DNA of 64,000 nucleotides from Duganella sp. CF517 (GTDB lineage Bacteria; Pseudomonadota; Gammaproteobacteria; Burkholderiales; Burkholderiaceae_D), in assembly GCF_900110275.1 (NCBI RefSeq), contig NZ_FODC01000005.1:496001-560000 (forward strand), written 5' to 3'. Made by a program: the position numbers and the translations under genes. Within the stretch, counting starts at the first letter, position 1; the number at the start of each line of letters is the position of its first letter. Shown here piece after piece: positions 25,246 to 33,747 of the stretch. The notes under the pieces were generated by a model. It was not told the DNA's origin. It saw nothing but the letters and a program-made list of their open reading frames with translations, and did no database searches.

Positions 25246-26649
25246 CTACAGGTCGGTGATTTCCTTATGGCGCGGCACCAGCGCCTTCATCACGCACCAC
25301 GCCACCAGGTAGGCCAGCGCGCAGATGCCGAACATGATCATGTAGCCGGTGCGGATGTCGTTGACCGACTTGTAATAGTCGAACACCCAGCCGCCCAGTT
25401 TGGTCAGCGCGACGCCGCCGATGCCGCCGGCCATGCCGCCGATGCCGATCACCGAGGCCACCGATTTTTGCGGGAACATGTCCGACACGGTGGTGAAGAT
25501 GTTGGCCGACCAGGCCTGGTGCGCCGAGGCGCCGACGCCGATCAGCAGCACCGGCACCCAGAAGCTGATCGCGCCGAGCGGTTGCGCCAGCAGCACCACC
25601 AGCGGGAAGAAGGCGATCACCAGCATGGCTTTCATGCGGCCGTCGTACGGCGCGTAGCCGCGCGACATGAAGTAGCTGGGGAACCAGCCGCCGCCGATCG
25701 AGCCGATCATCGTCATGCTGTACAACACGGCCAGCGGCACGATGATGGCGTCGCCCTTCATGCCGTATTGCGCCGACAGGTAGGTCGGCAGCCAGAACAG
25801 GAAAAACCACCAGACGCCGTCGGTCATGAACTTGCCGAAGGCGAAGGCCCAGGTCTGGCGGTATTTGAGCAGCTGGAACCACGACACTTTTTTGGCGGCG
25901 GCGGCCGACGCTTGCTCGGTGGTTTCGACCGGCTGCACCGAGTCGCTGCGGATGTAGGCCAGCTCGGCCTTGGACAGGCGCTTTTGCTGTTCCGGCTTTT
26001 CATACAGCCACAGCCACACCGCCATCCACAGGAAGCCCAGCGCGCCGATGATGATGAAGGCCGACTGCCAGCCCCAGACGGCGGCGATCAGCGGCACCGT
26101 GATCGGCGCCAGGATGGCGCCGACGTTGGCGCCGGAATTGAAGATGCCGGTGGCGAAGGAGCGTTCCTTCTTCGGAAAGTATTCGGCGGTGGCCTTGATC
26201 GCGGCCGGGAAGTTGCCGGCCTCGCCGACCGCCAGCACCGCGCGCGAAATCATGAAGCCGACGATCGACGGCACCAGCACCACGCCGAAGGCGGCGCCGA
26301 GGACGGCCGCGCCCTCGCCCATCGGCACCGAGAACGCGTGCAGGATCGCGCCCAGCGACCAGATCAGGATCGCCACCACGTAGGCGGCCTTGGTGCCGAT
26401 CTTGTCGACCACGCGGCCGGCGAACAGCATCGAGATCGCGTAGACGAACTGGAAGGCGGCGGCGATGTTGGCGTAGTCGGTGTTGGTCCAGCCGAACTCC
26501 TTGGACAGGTCCGGCGCCAGCAGGCTCAATACCTGGCGGTCCAGGTAGTTGACGGTGGTGGCAAAAAACAACAGTGCACAGATGGTCCATCGGTATTTAC
26601 CGACGGCTTGGCCCACCACGTGCGGAGTTACAGGCTCGCTCAGGTTCAT
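25246..26649 (-). CDS. MFS transporter, anion:cation symporter (ExuT-like hexuronate) family
   Basis: A 467-residue, 12-segment MFS protein. TM1 is followed by TVNYLDRQVLSLLAPDLSKE, the signature of the ACS/hexuronate branch (ExuT, GudP, DgoT relatives). A central loop of about 60 residues (about 205-260) separates the two halves. It probably imports galacturonate, glucuronate or an aldarate by proton symport. That would match the upstream GH105/DUF2264 system, which would release uronic acids. It heads the transcript carrying the LacI gene; two inverted repeats lie just upstream of its start. Confidence 0.85.
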   Translation of the reverse strand: MNLSEPVTPHVVGQAVGKYRWTICALLFFATTVNYLDRQVLSLLAPDLSKEFGWTNTDYANIAAAFQFVYAISMLFAGRVVDKIGTKAAYVVAILIWSLGAILHAFSVPMGEGAAVLGAAFGVVLVPSIVGFMISRAVLAVGEAGNFPAAIKATAEYFPKKERSFATGIFNSGANVGAILAPITVPLIAAVWGWQSAFIIIGALGFLWMAVWLWLYEKPEQQKRLSKAELAYIRSDSVQPVETTEQASAAAAKKVSWFQLLKYRQTWAFAFGKFMTDGVWWFFLFWLPTYLSAQYGMKGDAIIVPLAVLYSMTMIGSIGGGWFPSYFMSRGYAPYDGRMKAMLVIAFFPLVVLLAQPLGAISFWVPVLLIGVGASAHQAWSANIFTTVSDMFPQKSVASVIGIGGMAGGIGGVALTKLGGWVFDYYKSVNDIRTGYMIMFGICALAYLVAWCVMKALVPRHKEITDL

Positions 26650-26678
26650 GGCATCACTTATGTTTTGGTTTTTGGTGA

Positions 26679-26728
26679 TGATCTCTCGGTCTCCACGAGA
26701 TCACTTTAGTCGTATGTCATCGTACAAC
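26679..26728. promoter_or_regulatory. Two inverted repeats upstream of the ExuT-like gene (candidate operators)
   Basis: Repeat 1 has arms TGATCTC (26679-26685) and GAGATCA (26697-26703) with an 11-nt spacer. Repeat 2 is an imperfect palindrome, GTCGTATG (26709-26716) TCAT CGTACAAC (26721-26728), that is GTYGTAYG-n4-CRTACRAC. They lie about 30-80 bp upstream of the transporter ATG, where operators and promoter are expected. Repeat 2 has the form of GntR/FadR-type sites rather than a typical LacI site with a central CG. Confidence 0.45.
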
Positions 26729-26801
26729 TATAAAACTTGTTAAGCAAGCATAAAGATCAGCCGGTTGCCGCCGCAACGCGCACGAAGTTGAGCGATTCAC
26801 G

Positions 26802-26826
26802 CCGTCCCGGCGATCGGCCGGGACGG
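26802..26826 (-). terminator. Perfect 10-bp GC hairpin after the MHS transporter gene
   Basis: CCGTCCCGGC (26802-26811) pairs with GCCGGGACGG (26817-26826) across a 5-nt loop, starting 15 bp past the stop of the minus-strand transporter gene. No T tract follows on either strand. It likely stabilises or ends the transcript, but is not a classic intrinsic terminator. Confidence 0.45.
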
Positions 26827-26840
26827 GTTGTAGGACGACC

Positions 26841-28139
26841 TCAGGCCGCGCGGGCGGCGCGGGCGTCGCCGGTCTTGACCAGCAGCAGCGCCACCAGGCT
26901 GATCACCGCCGCGCCCGACAAGTAGTAGCCGACGTATTGCAGGCCGTAGTTGGTGGCCAGCCAGGTGGCGATGTACGGCGCCAGCGAGGCGCCGAGGATG
27001 CCGGCCAGGTTGAACGTCAGCGAGGCGCCGGTGTAGCGCACCTCCGGCGGGAACAGTTCGGACAGGATGGTGCCCAGCGGGCCGTAGGTCATGCCCATCA
27101 GCGCCAGCCCGACCGACAGGAACACGGTGATCTGGACCAGGCTGCCCGAGCCGAACAGCGGCGCCAGCGCCAGCCCGAACACGGCGATCGCGGCCGAGAC
27201 CCAGATCAGGGTGGTGCGGCGGCCGTAGCGGTCGGCCCACAGCGCGGCGAGCGGGATCGTCAGGCCGAAGAACAGCACGGCGATCAATTGCTGGATCAGG
27301 AAATCCTTGCGGGTGAACTTGAGCGCCGTGGTGCCCCAGCTGAGCGCGAACACCGTCATCAGGTAGAACAGCACGAAGGTGGCCAGCGCGATCAGGGTGC
27401 CCAGCACCAGCACGCGGCCGTGGTCGCGGAACACCGTCACCACCGGCACCTTGACGCGCTCGTTCTTGTCGAGCACCTTCTGGAAGTCCGGCGTCTCGTG
27501 GATCTTCAGGCGGATGTACAGGCCGACGATCACCAGCAGCGAGCTGGCCAGGAACGGGATGCGCCAGCCGTAGCTGAAGAACTCGGCGTCGGTCAGCACC
27601 TCGCTCAGCAGCAGGAAGATGCCGCCCGACAGGAAGAAGCCGATCGGCGCGCCCAGCTGCGGGAACATGCCGTACCAGGCGCGTTTGCCCGGCGGCGCGT
27701 TCTCGGTCGCCAGCAGCACCGCGCCGCCCCACTCGCCGCCCAGGCCCAGGCCCTGGCCGAAGCGGCACAGCGCCAGCAGCGCCGGCGCCAGGGTGCCGAT
27801 CTGCGCGTAGGTCGGCAGCATGCCGATCACCACGGTCGAGATCCCCATCATCAGCAGCGCCGCGACCAGGGTCGCCTTGCGGCCGACGCGGTCGCCGAAG
27901 TGGCCGAACACGGCCGAGCCGACCGGGCGCGCGAAGAAGGCGATGGCGAAGGTGGCCAGCGACTGCAACGTGGCGGCGGCGGGATCGCTGGCGGGGAAGA
28001 ACAGCTTGGGGAACACCAGCACGGCGGCGGTGGCGTAGATATAGAAATCGAAGAATTCGATGGTGGTGCCGATCAAGCTGGCGAACAGCACCGTGGACGG
28101 CTTGTTGGTCTTGGACGATCCCGGTTGAGACATGCTCAT
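26841..28139 (-). CDS. MFS transporter, metabolite:H+ symporter (MHS) family
   Basis: A 432-residue, 12-segment MFS protein of the ProP/ShiA/KgtP branch. TM1 reads LIGTTIEFFDFYIYATAA, the MHS signature; FGHFGDRVGRKATL is the loop 2-3 motif and CRFGQGLGLGGEWGGA the TM5 region. It imports an organic acid, osmolyte or aromatic acid with protons; substrate is not readable from sequence. The ATG at 28139 has AGGAG 8 bp upstream; a second ATG two codons later is possible. It is separated from the ExuT-like gene by about 190 bp with its own presumed promoter. Confidence 0.87.
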   Translation of the reverse strand: MSMSQPGSSKTNKPSTVLFASLIGTTIEFFDFYIYATAAVLVFPKLFFPASDPAAATLQSLATFAIAFFARPVGSAVFGHFGDRVGRKATLVAALLMMGISTVVIGMLPTYAQIGTLAPALLALCRFGQGLGLGGEWGGAVLLATENAPPGKRAWYGMFPQLGAPIGFFLSGGIFLLLSEVLTDAEFFSYGWRIPFLASSLLVIVGLYIRLKIHETPDFQKVLDKNERVKVPVVTVFRDHGRVLVLGTLIALATFVLFYLMTVFALSWGTTALKFTRKDFLIQQLIAVLFFGLTIPLAALWADRYGRRTTLIWVSAAIAVFGLALAPLFGSGSLVQITVFLSVGLALMGMTYGPLGTILSELFPPEVRYTGASLTFNLAGILGASLAPYIATWLATNYGLQYVGYYLSGAAVISLVALLLVKTGDARAARAA

Positions 28140-28229
28140 GCGTGAGGCTCCTGCGGATGGGTGGTGCGCCTCATCATACACACCCGGTCCGCAGCTTGCC
28201 AAGCAGATATGATTGCCTGCGGGGCCGGG

Positions 28230-28550
28230 TCAGTGATCGATTTGCGACAGTCCGGCGGCGATCTCGTCGGCCTTGAGCGGCCGCACCACGCGCGCCACTT
28301 CGCGGCCGTCGCGCAGGAAGATCAGGGTCGGCCACAGCTTGACCTTGTAGGAACGGCCCAGCGGACGGCCCGGGCCGTCCTCGACCTTGTAGTGGTTGAC
28401 GGCGTCATGGCCGGCCATCGCCTGCTGCAGCGGCGGCTGGGCCGCCATGCAGTGGCCGCACCAGTTGGCGCCGAACTCGAGCACGGTGGCGCCGGGCATG
28501 GCGTCGATCTCGGCGCGCTGCGGCGCCTCGGCGGTGTAAACAGTTTTCAT
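28230..28550 (-). CDS. Thioredoxin-family protein
   Basis: A 106-residue cytoplasmic thioredoxin-fold protein. The active-site motif is WCGHC (C31 and C34) after VLEFGANW, and the cis-Pro is in KLWPTLIFLRDG. WCGHC rather than WCGPC gives a more oxidising, PDI-like motif. It resembles the short thioredoxins common in Burkholderiales, which reduce protein disulphides. No signal peptide. It directly follows the ChaN-like gene (stop and start adjacent), so the two are co-transcribed. Confidence 0.87.
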   Translation of the reverse strand: MKTVYTAEAPQRAEIDAMPGATVLEFGANWCGHCMAAQPPLQQAMAGHDAVNHYKVEDGPGRPLGRSYKVKLWPTLIFLRDGREVARVVRPLKADEIAAGLSQIDH

Positions 28551-29420
28551 TTATTTGGTCTTGAACTTGGCACATGGATCGGTGCGCTGCTGCGTCTTGA
28601 GCTTGTGCGCCACGTCGTACAGGCTGGCGCCGGCGTCGCCGCCTTCGACGAAACCCTCGCTGCGCACCGCCAGTATAGGCTCAATCTGATTGAGCCAGCG
28701 CGCGACACCGATGTCCTTGCGCACGTGGCCGTTGCCGGCGATCAGCACCACGTCGCGCGGGCGCTGCTCGCGCACGATCTTGGCCATCCAGATGTCGCGC
28801 GCGACCTGGGCGTTGACCATGCCCCCGATCATCATCTCCGGCATCATGTCGCAGTGGCCGACGGCGATTTCCCGTTGCTGGGCGGCGCGCACGTCGGCCG
28901 GCAGCGGCTGGTCCAGGCGGTAGTCCTTGATGCTTTGCGCGTCGAACGTGGCGGTGACGCCGTCGCGCACCACGCGCGAGGCGTCGGCGCGCGACAGGTT
29001 GCCGGCCACCAGCGGCAGGTGATAGGTCAGCGCCAGCTGGATCACCGGGTAGTACAGTTGCCAGTCCCAGCGGGCGCCGTTGACCACGCGGATCACGCAT
29101 TGCGCGTCGAGGCAGCCCTGTTGCGCCTTGGCGAGCAAATCCTGGTCTTCGCGATCGAACTGTTCCATGACGATGGCCGGCCGCCAGCCGCCCTCCACCC
29201 GCTGGCGCAGCGACTCGTAGCGCAGCCGGTGCCCCTGGGCGTTGTCGTGCACCTCGCCCAGCAACAACACTTGCGGGTTGGGGCCGGCAGGGGCGCCCTC
29301 CCCGGGCACCGGTGCCGCCTCCCGCCGCTGGCCGCCGGCGCAACCCGCCAAGGCCAGGCCGACGGTGAATGTTGCCGCAAAACCAATTGTCCGCCAGACT
29401 TTTTTATTAGTGGATATCAT
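28551..29420 (-). CDS. ChaN-like (haem-binding lipoprotein family) protein
   Basis: A 289-residue lipoprotein. The signal has lipobox LAGC (about Cys26). The ChaN/EreA-like domain starts with VLLLGEVHDNAQGH (GEVHD motif) and continues with VMEQFDREDQDLL and VVLIAGNGHVRKDIG. In Campylobacter and Vibrio ChaN relatives bind haem and are linked to iron uptake; the role here is not shown. I start at ATG 29420, where GAGGAG precedes the codon, not at the upstream in-frame codon. It forms an operon with the thioredoxin gene. Confidence 0.8.
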   Translation of the reverse strand: MISTNKKVWRTIGFAATFTVGLALAGCAGGQRREAAPVPGEGAPAGPNPQVLLLGEVHDNAQGHRLRYESLRQRVEGGWRPAIVMEQFDREDQDLLAKAQQGCLDAQCVIRVVNGARWDWQLYYPVIQLALTYHLPLVAGNLSRADASRVVRDGVTATFDAQSIKDYRLDQPLPADVRAAQQREIAVGHCDMMPEMMIGGMVNAQVARDIWMAKIVREQRPRDVVLIAGNGHVRKDIGVARWLNQIEPILAVRSEGFVEGGDAGASLYDVAHKLKTQQRTDPCAKFKTK

Positions 29421-29656
29421 TCCGCTCCTCACGTCCGTGTTCGCTAGAAAAAACGTTACGCCCGCCATATGTTATGCTGTTGTTGCGGCGCAATATTAAA
29501 TTTCCTTGATATAAACACAGATAGCAATATGTTATGAATTGTGGTTTAATAGTCTTTGTGCAATAAACGTTCAACGCATTGCGGCCGCAAGTCTAAGGTG
29601 TCTGCATTAAATTGCTGTTAAGACCCGGACCCGCAGTATTGCCATAGGAATAAATT

Positions 29657-30007
29657 ATGAAAATAACACCGCTTATAACCTCCCTGCTGTTTGCGCTGAG
29701 CCTGACCGGCGCGGCGCACGCCAAGGTCGACGCCAAGCCGGCAGCGCCTATCGCACCTGCAACAATTGACGCTGAAAAATGCGTGCCGAACGCGGCCTCC
29801 TCTTGCCTGACCGCCGACGATTCCGCCGCCAAGGACGATGACAATATCGATCTGGCCACGCTGCCGAAAGCCAATCCGGCGCAGCAGGTCGACGCCGCCG
29901 CCTCGCCGGTGCCGGAGCCGCAAACCTTCGCCATGATGGCGCTGGGTTTGGCGCTGCTGGGTTTCTCCTCGCGCCGCCGTCCATCGTCGGACAAGTTCGA
30001 GAACTAA
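29657..30007 (+). CDS. Small PEP-CTERM sorted protein
   Basis: A 116-residue exported protein with an N-terminal signal peptide (hydrophobic 4-18, cleavage near AHA-KV), an acidic and Ala-rich middle with two Cys (EKCVPNAASSC), and a C-terminal PEP-CTERM tripartite sorting signal: VPEPQTF, a hydrophobic helix MMALGLALLGF, then SSRRR. Exosortase/EpsH would cleave and process it for surface or EPS delivery. The exosortase itself is not in this window. The passenger is only about 75 residues, and its function is unknown. A strong terminator follows. Confidence 0.85.
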   Translation: MKITPLITSLLFALSLTGAAHAKVDAKPAAPIAPATIDAEKCVPNAASSCLTADDSAAKDDDNIDLATLPKANPAQQVDAAASPVPEPQTFAMMALGLALLGFSSRRRPSSDKFEN

Positions 30008-30033
30008 CCTCGCCGCTGTGCGGCACGACAAAC

Positions 30034-30060
30034 ATCCCGCCCGGTGCGGGATTTTTTTTT
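30034..30060 (+). terminator. Rho-independent terminator after the PEP-CTERM gene
   Basis: ATCCCGC (30034-30040) pairs with GCGGGAT (30046-30052) across a CCGGT loop, followed by a run of T to 30060. A textbook intrinsic terminator 27 bp after the stop. Confidence 0.93.
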
Positions 30061-30079
30061 GGCCGCTACATTTTGCTCG

Positions 30080-30247
30080 CTAGTAGCACAGCGATCGTAT
30101 GTTGCTGATGGCGACGCCCTGGGCGATGGCGCGGAACACGCAGCCCAGCTTGCGCCAGCCGTCGTCGGTGAGCATCACCGCGCCCAGCGCCAGCGCCAAG
30201 GCGATGGCCACCACGATCAGCAAACCCTTGATGGCGTCTTTATTCAT
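30080..30247 (-). CDS. Small single-span membrane protein (55 aa)
   Basis: An unrecognised 55-residue ORF. It starts MNKDAIKGLL, has one strongly hydrophobic helix (about residues 8-26, GLLIVVAIALALALGAVML), then a short polar tail with WRKLGC and ending SLCY. A G-rich tract lies just before the ATG. It starts 36 bp downstream of the DUF3224 gene on the same strand and could be the last gene of that transcript. Coding is supported by the protein-like composition and the position only. Confidence 0.5.
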   Translation of the reverse strand: MNKDAIKGLLIVVAIALALALGAVMLTDDGWRKLGCVFRAIAQGVAISNIRSLCY

Positions 30248-30282
30248 GCAGCCCCCCGGTCGAGGCGGTATGCGCTTGCGCG

Positions 30283-30684
30283 TCAGGCGGCGTCCGCCAG
30301 TGTGTAGTCGAAATCGTAGTAGTGCTTGCCGCCTTCGATGCGGATGTTCAGGGTGCCGCTGAGCCCTGCGAGCTGGTCGCGGCCGGAATCGGGCACCACC
30401 GCCACCGCCAGGCTGGGCGCGCCGCGCTCCATGATGCCGCGGTGGTGCAGCAGGAAGTCGCCGCGCTTGCCGTCGAGCGTGCCCTCGACCCGCTCGATCG
30501 CCACGTACACGCCCGAGCCCAGCGCGCTGTCCATATAGGCCAGCATCTCGCCCTTGCCGGTGGCGGCCAGCGCGCCATGGTATTGCTTGTCGAGCGACAT
30601 GCGGCCGACGCCGGTGTCGGCCGCCACCGCCGAGGTCGATTCCGGCTGCATCTTGACGCTAAATTCCCCTGTGATCCTGTTCAT
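30283..30684 (-). CDS. DUF3224-domain protein
   Basis: A 133-residue cytoplasmic protein covering a single DUF3224 domain, a small beta-barrel fold related to allene-oxide-cyclase-like barrels. Visible features are MSLDKQYHGAL and GKHYYDFDYTL, with the family pattern GTLDGKRGDFLLHHRG. No enzymatic role is established for the family. It starts 12 bp downstream of the histidine kinase stop on the same strand and probably shares its transcript. Confidence 0.85.
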   Translation of the reverse strand: MNRITGEFSVKMQPESTSAVAADTGVGRMSLDKQYHGALAATGKGEMLAYMDSALGSGVYVAIERVEGTLDGKRGDFLLHHRGIMERGAPSLAVAVVPDSGRDQLAGLSGTLNIRIEGGKHYYDFDYTLADAA

Positions 30685-30696
30685 CGCTGCCTCCTG

Positions 30697-32277
30697 TTAA
30701 GCGGGCAGGCGGCTTTCCGCCTGCCCGCTGGTGTCGTCGACCGGCGTCACGCACGGCATGCGCAGCGTGAAACTGGCGCCGTGGCCCAGCACGCTGGCGA
30801 CCGTGACCGTGCCGCCGAATTGTTTGGCCATCAGGTTGAACACGATGTTCAGCCCGAGCCCGGTGCCGCCCTGCCCGCGCCGCGTGGTCACGAACGGATC
30901 GAACACCTTGTCCAGCATTTCCGGCGGAATGCCCTTGCCGTTGTCGCTCACCCGCATCTCGATCCAGTCGTCCTGGCGCACCACGCCGATGGTGATGCGG
31001 CCCTCGTCGTCCGGTTCGAACGCGTGGTCGACGCAGTTGAGCGTCAAATTGGTGATCACCTGCGCCAGCGCGCCCGGGTAGCTGTCGAGCATGATGTCGG
31101 GCGGGCAATCGATGCCGACCGCGATATGCGTTTTCTTCAGCTTGGGCTGCAGGCTGGAGACCACTTCGTTTATATAATCGCGCAATTCGAAGCGGCGGCG
31201 CGCCTCGCTGACCTGGTCGACGGCGATCTGCTTGAAACTGTGGATCAGGTGGGCGGCGCGGTAGGCGTTGTTCATGATCAGGCGCGTGCTTTCGGCCGCC
31301 GTGTCCAGGTAGCGCATGATGTCGGATTTCTTGATGTTGCCGCCCTCGACGGCCAGCTGCACCTTCTCGGTCGCCTCCATCAGCACCGAGGCGCTGGTCA
31401 GCGCGATGCCGACCGGCGTGTTGATCTCGTGGGCGACGCCGGCCACCAGCCCGCCCAGCGAGGCCAGCCGCTCGGCCTGCAGCAGCGATTCCTGCGTGCG
31501 GCGCAGGTCGGCCATGGCGCGCGCGGTGGCCTGGGCCGACTTGCGGGCCTCGTCCTCGGCCTCGCGGATGCGCTGGATGTTCGATTTGACCTTGCGCTGG
31601 ATGGCGTTGAAGCCGCGGATCACCTCGCCGAGCTCGTCGCGCCGGCTGTCGGGCAATTCCTCGACCTCGTCGCTGCCGCGCGTGGCCAGGTCGAACAGGC
31701 CGTCGCGCAGGCGCTTGAGCGGGTCGAACACGATGCGCAGCGACAGCGCCAGCGCGGCCACCAGGATCAGGTCGAGCAGCAACACTTCGATCACCTTGCG
31801 GCGCACCTCGGCGGCCAAGGTGGCGTCGATCTGGGCGCGGCTGAAGTTGACCACCACGCGGCCGACGATGACCGGCTTGAGCGCGGCGCCGGCGGCGCCG
31901 GAGTCGCGGTAGGCCAGGTCGGCCACCACCGGCGTGCCGGCGACGGCGGCGTCGTTGTCGATGGCGCTGATCTTGCCGTCCTCGTGGCGCAGGCGGCCGG
32001 AAAACAGGCCGACCGAGGTGTCGTAGACGCGGATCGACACCAGTTCGGGCGGCATCATCTCGGCCGCGACGATGTTGTCGACCTTGGCCTTGTCCAGGTC
32101 CCACAACGCCGACGGCAGGCTGGTTTGCAGCCGCGTCAGCACGCCCTGGCGCAGGCGCTGGCTGCTCACTTCGAGTTCGTGCCCGAGGCTATATTGCGCG
32201 TAGGTGCCGGAAATGCCCAACACCAGGGTCACGATGACCACGAACAGCAGCGTCAAACGGCCTTGAATACCAGACAT
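30697..32277 (-). CDS. Membrane sensor histidine kinase
   Basis: A 526-residue kinase. TM1 is at about residues 8-25, an extracytoplasmic sensing region lies at about 27-160, TM2 at about 163-183, then HAMP (FDPLKRLRDGLFDLA) and a coiled coil. The phosphoacceptor is H283 in VAGVAHEINTPVG, a HWE-free, NtrB/DctB-like H-box. HATPase motifs DNGKGIPPEML and GGTGLGLNIV end the protein. I start at MSGIQGRLTL (32277), just before TM1. No response regulator is adjacent. Divergent from a two-gene HDOD module with 187 bp between. Confidence 0.9.
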   Translation of the reverse strand: MSGIQGRLTLLFVVIVTLVLGISGTYAQYSLGHELEVSSQRLRQGVLTRLQTSLPSALWDLDKAKVDNIVAAEMMPPELVSIRVYDTSVGLFSGRLRHEDGKISAIDNDAAVAGTPVVADLAYRDSGAAGAALKPVIVGRVVVNFSRAQIDATLAAEVRRKVIEVLLLDLILVAALALSLRIVFDPLKRLRDGLFDLATRGSDEVEELPDSRRDELGEVIRGFNAIQRKVKSNIQRIREAEDEARKSAQATARAMADLRRTQESLLQAERLASLGGLVAGVAHEINTPVGIALTSASVLMEATEKVQLAVEGGNIKKSDIMRYLDTAAESTRLIMNNAYRAAHLIHSFKQIAVDQVSEARRRFELRDYINEVVSSLQPKLKKTHIAVGIDCPPDIMLDSYPGALAQVITNLTLNCVDHAFEPDDEGRITIGVVRQDDWIEMRVSDNGKGIPPEMLDKVFDPFVTTRRGQGGTGLGLNIVFNLMAKQFGGTVTVASVLGHGASFTLRMPCVTPVDDTSGQAESRLPA

Positions 32278-32464
32278 CGAACACCCTCCCCCGACCACGT
32301 ATTTGACGGCAACATCCCAATGTACGGTATGGGCTGCGTCTTGGCAAGAATTTGGGGCGATCGCGGGCAGGCAGCCGGCAGACTTCGCCCGCGCGCAATG
32401 GTAATATCGTGCAACAGGTGGGCCGCCGACACGCGGCGGACAACCCGACATTAGCGGAGGCACC

Positions 32465-32830
32465 ATGACGGGCAATTATCATCAACTGGCGACGGCCGAG
32501 GTGCGGCCGGGCATGGTCCTGTCCGACGTGCTGCTCGACGTCCAGGGCCACGTGCTGCTACCGCAGGGCACGGTGCTGACCGAGGCGATGCTGGCGCTGA
32601 TGCCGCGCCACGGCATCGCCGTGCTGCCGATCGTGCGCGACGAGGTGGCGCCGGAAGTGGCGCAGGCCGCGTTGACGCGCCACCAGGCGCGCATCGACCA
32701 GCTGTTCCGCAAGAACGATGCCGACAGCGACCACGACTGGGCCACGGCGCTGCTGCGCCGTTTCGTCACCGATTTCCGGCTGGGCAAACCCGACCCGGAG
32801 CAAGCCACGGAGCACCCCGGACATGAGTAA
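32465..32830 (+). CDS. Small protein resembling the N-terminal domain of HD-GYP phosphodiesterases
   Basis: A 121-residue protein. The segment LATAEVRPGMVLSDVLLDVQ followed by VLLPQGTVLTEAMLALMPRH matches the short domain that usually precedes HD-GYP domains (the DUF3391-like 'pGMvL...GtvLt' pattern), but here no HD domain is fused. The remainder is helical and charged. AGCGGAGG lies 5 bp before the ATG. Its stop overlaps the start of the HDOD gene by 8 bp (ATGAGTAA), so translation is coupled and the products may act together. Confidence 0.7.
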   Translation: MTGNYHQLATAEVRPGMVLSDVLLDVQGHVLLPQGTVLTEAMLALMPRHGIAVLPIVRDEVAPEVAQAALTRHQARIDQLFRKNDADSDHDWATALLRRFVTDFRLGKPDPEQATEHPGHE

Positions 32831-33668
32831 CACCCTCAGCTACGACGACGTGGTGCGCAACCTCGACGATTTGCCGTCGCTGCCGGCGGTGGTGATGGAA
32901 TTGCTCAACAGCATAGACCAGGACGATGTCGACATCTCCGTGCTGGCCAAGAAGGTGTCGTACGACCAGGCGCTGACGGCCAAGACGCTGCGGCTGGCCA
33001 ATTCGTCGCTGTACGGACTGCAGGTGAAGGTCACCACGATCCAGCAGGCGATCACCTACCTGGGGTTCCAGACCACCCGCAACCTGATCACGGCGGCGGC
33101 CGTCACCGGCTGCTTCGCCGAGGGGCATTGCCCCGGCTTCGACCACAAGGCGTTCTGGCGCCACTCGATCGCCACCGCCGCCTGCGCCAAGGTGCTGGCG
33201 CGGCAAATGCGTTTCAATCAGGATTACGCCTTCACGGCCGGGTTGCTGCACGATATAGGCAGGCTGGTGCTGGTGTCGTGCTTCCCCAACCAATATTCGA
33301 TCACCCTGGCCTACCGCGAGGAGCACGACTGTTATTTGCTGGAGGCCGAACGCAAGGTGCTGGGCGTCGATCATGTCGACGCCGGCATGGCGCTGGCGGA
33401 GCACTGGAATTTTTCCGACACGATGCGGCTGGCCATCGGCGGCCACCACGATCCGGAAGCGCCGGGCGCGGGCTTCTTGGCGGCCATCATTCATGTGGCC
33501 GACGCCATCGTGCACGCGCTCGATCTGGCGCAGGTGAGCGACGATCTGGTGCCGCCCGTGTCCACCGTGGCGTGGACCGCGCTGGGCCTCGATGAGGAAG
33601 TCTATCTGCAACTGTTCCGGGAAACCGAGCTGCAATATGAAGAAATTTCGATGGTGCTGCTGAGCTAA
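32823..33668 (+). CDS. HDOD-domain signalling protein
   Basis: A 281-residue protein with an HDOD domain over about residues 15-210 (LPSLPAVVMELLNSIDQDD; KTLRLANSSLYG; GLLHDIGRLVL). HDOD domains are catalytically uncertain relatives of HD hydrolases that act as signalling adaptors in chemotaxis, c-di-GMP and stress pathways. The HD pair is present in LLHDIG. The start overlaps the upstream small gene by 8 bp. The histidine kinase is divergent, suggesting a common regulatory context. Confidence 0.88.
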   Translation: MSNTLSYDDVVRNLDDLPSLPAVVMELLNSIDQDDVDISVLAKKVSYDQALTAKTLRLANSSLYGLQVKVTTIQQAITYLGFQTTRNLITAAAVTGCFAEGHCPGFDHKAFWRHSIATAACAKVLARQMRFNQDYAFTAGLLHDIGRLVLVSCFPNQYSITLAYREEHDCYLLEAERKVLGVDHVDAGMALAEHWNFSDTMRLAIGGHHDPEAPGAGFLAAIIHVADAIVHALDLAQVSDDLVPPVSTVAWTALGLDEEVYLQLFRETELQYEEISMVLLS

Positions 33669-33747
33669 CGGATGACGCCGACGGACTGCCGAGCCGTCAT
33701 GAAACGCACGAACGACAAGAAAGCGTCACCTGCCGGCCGGGATGAAC

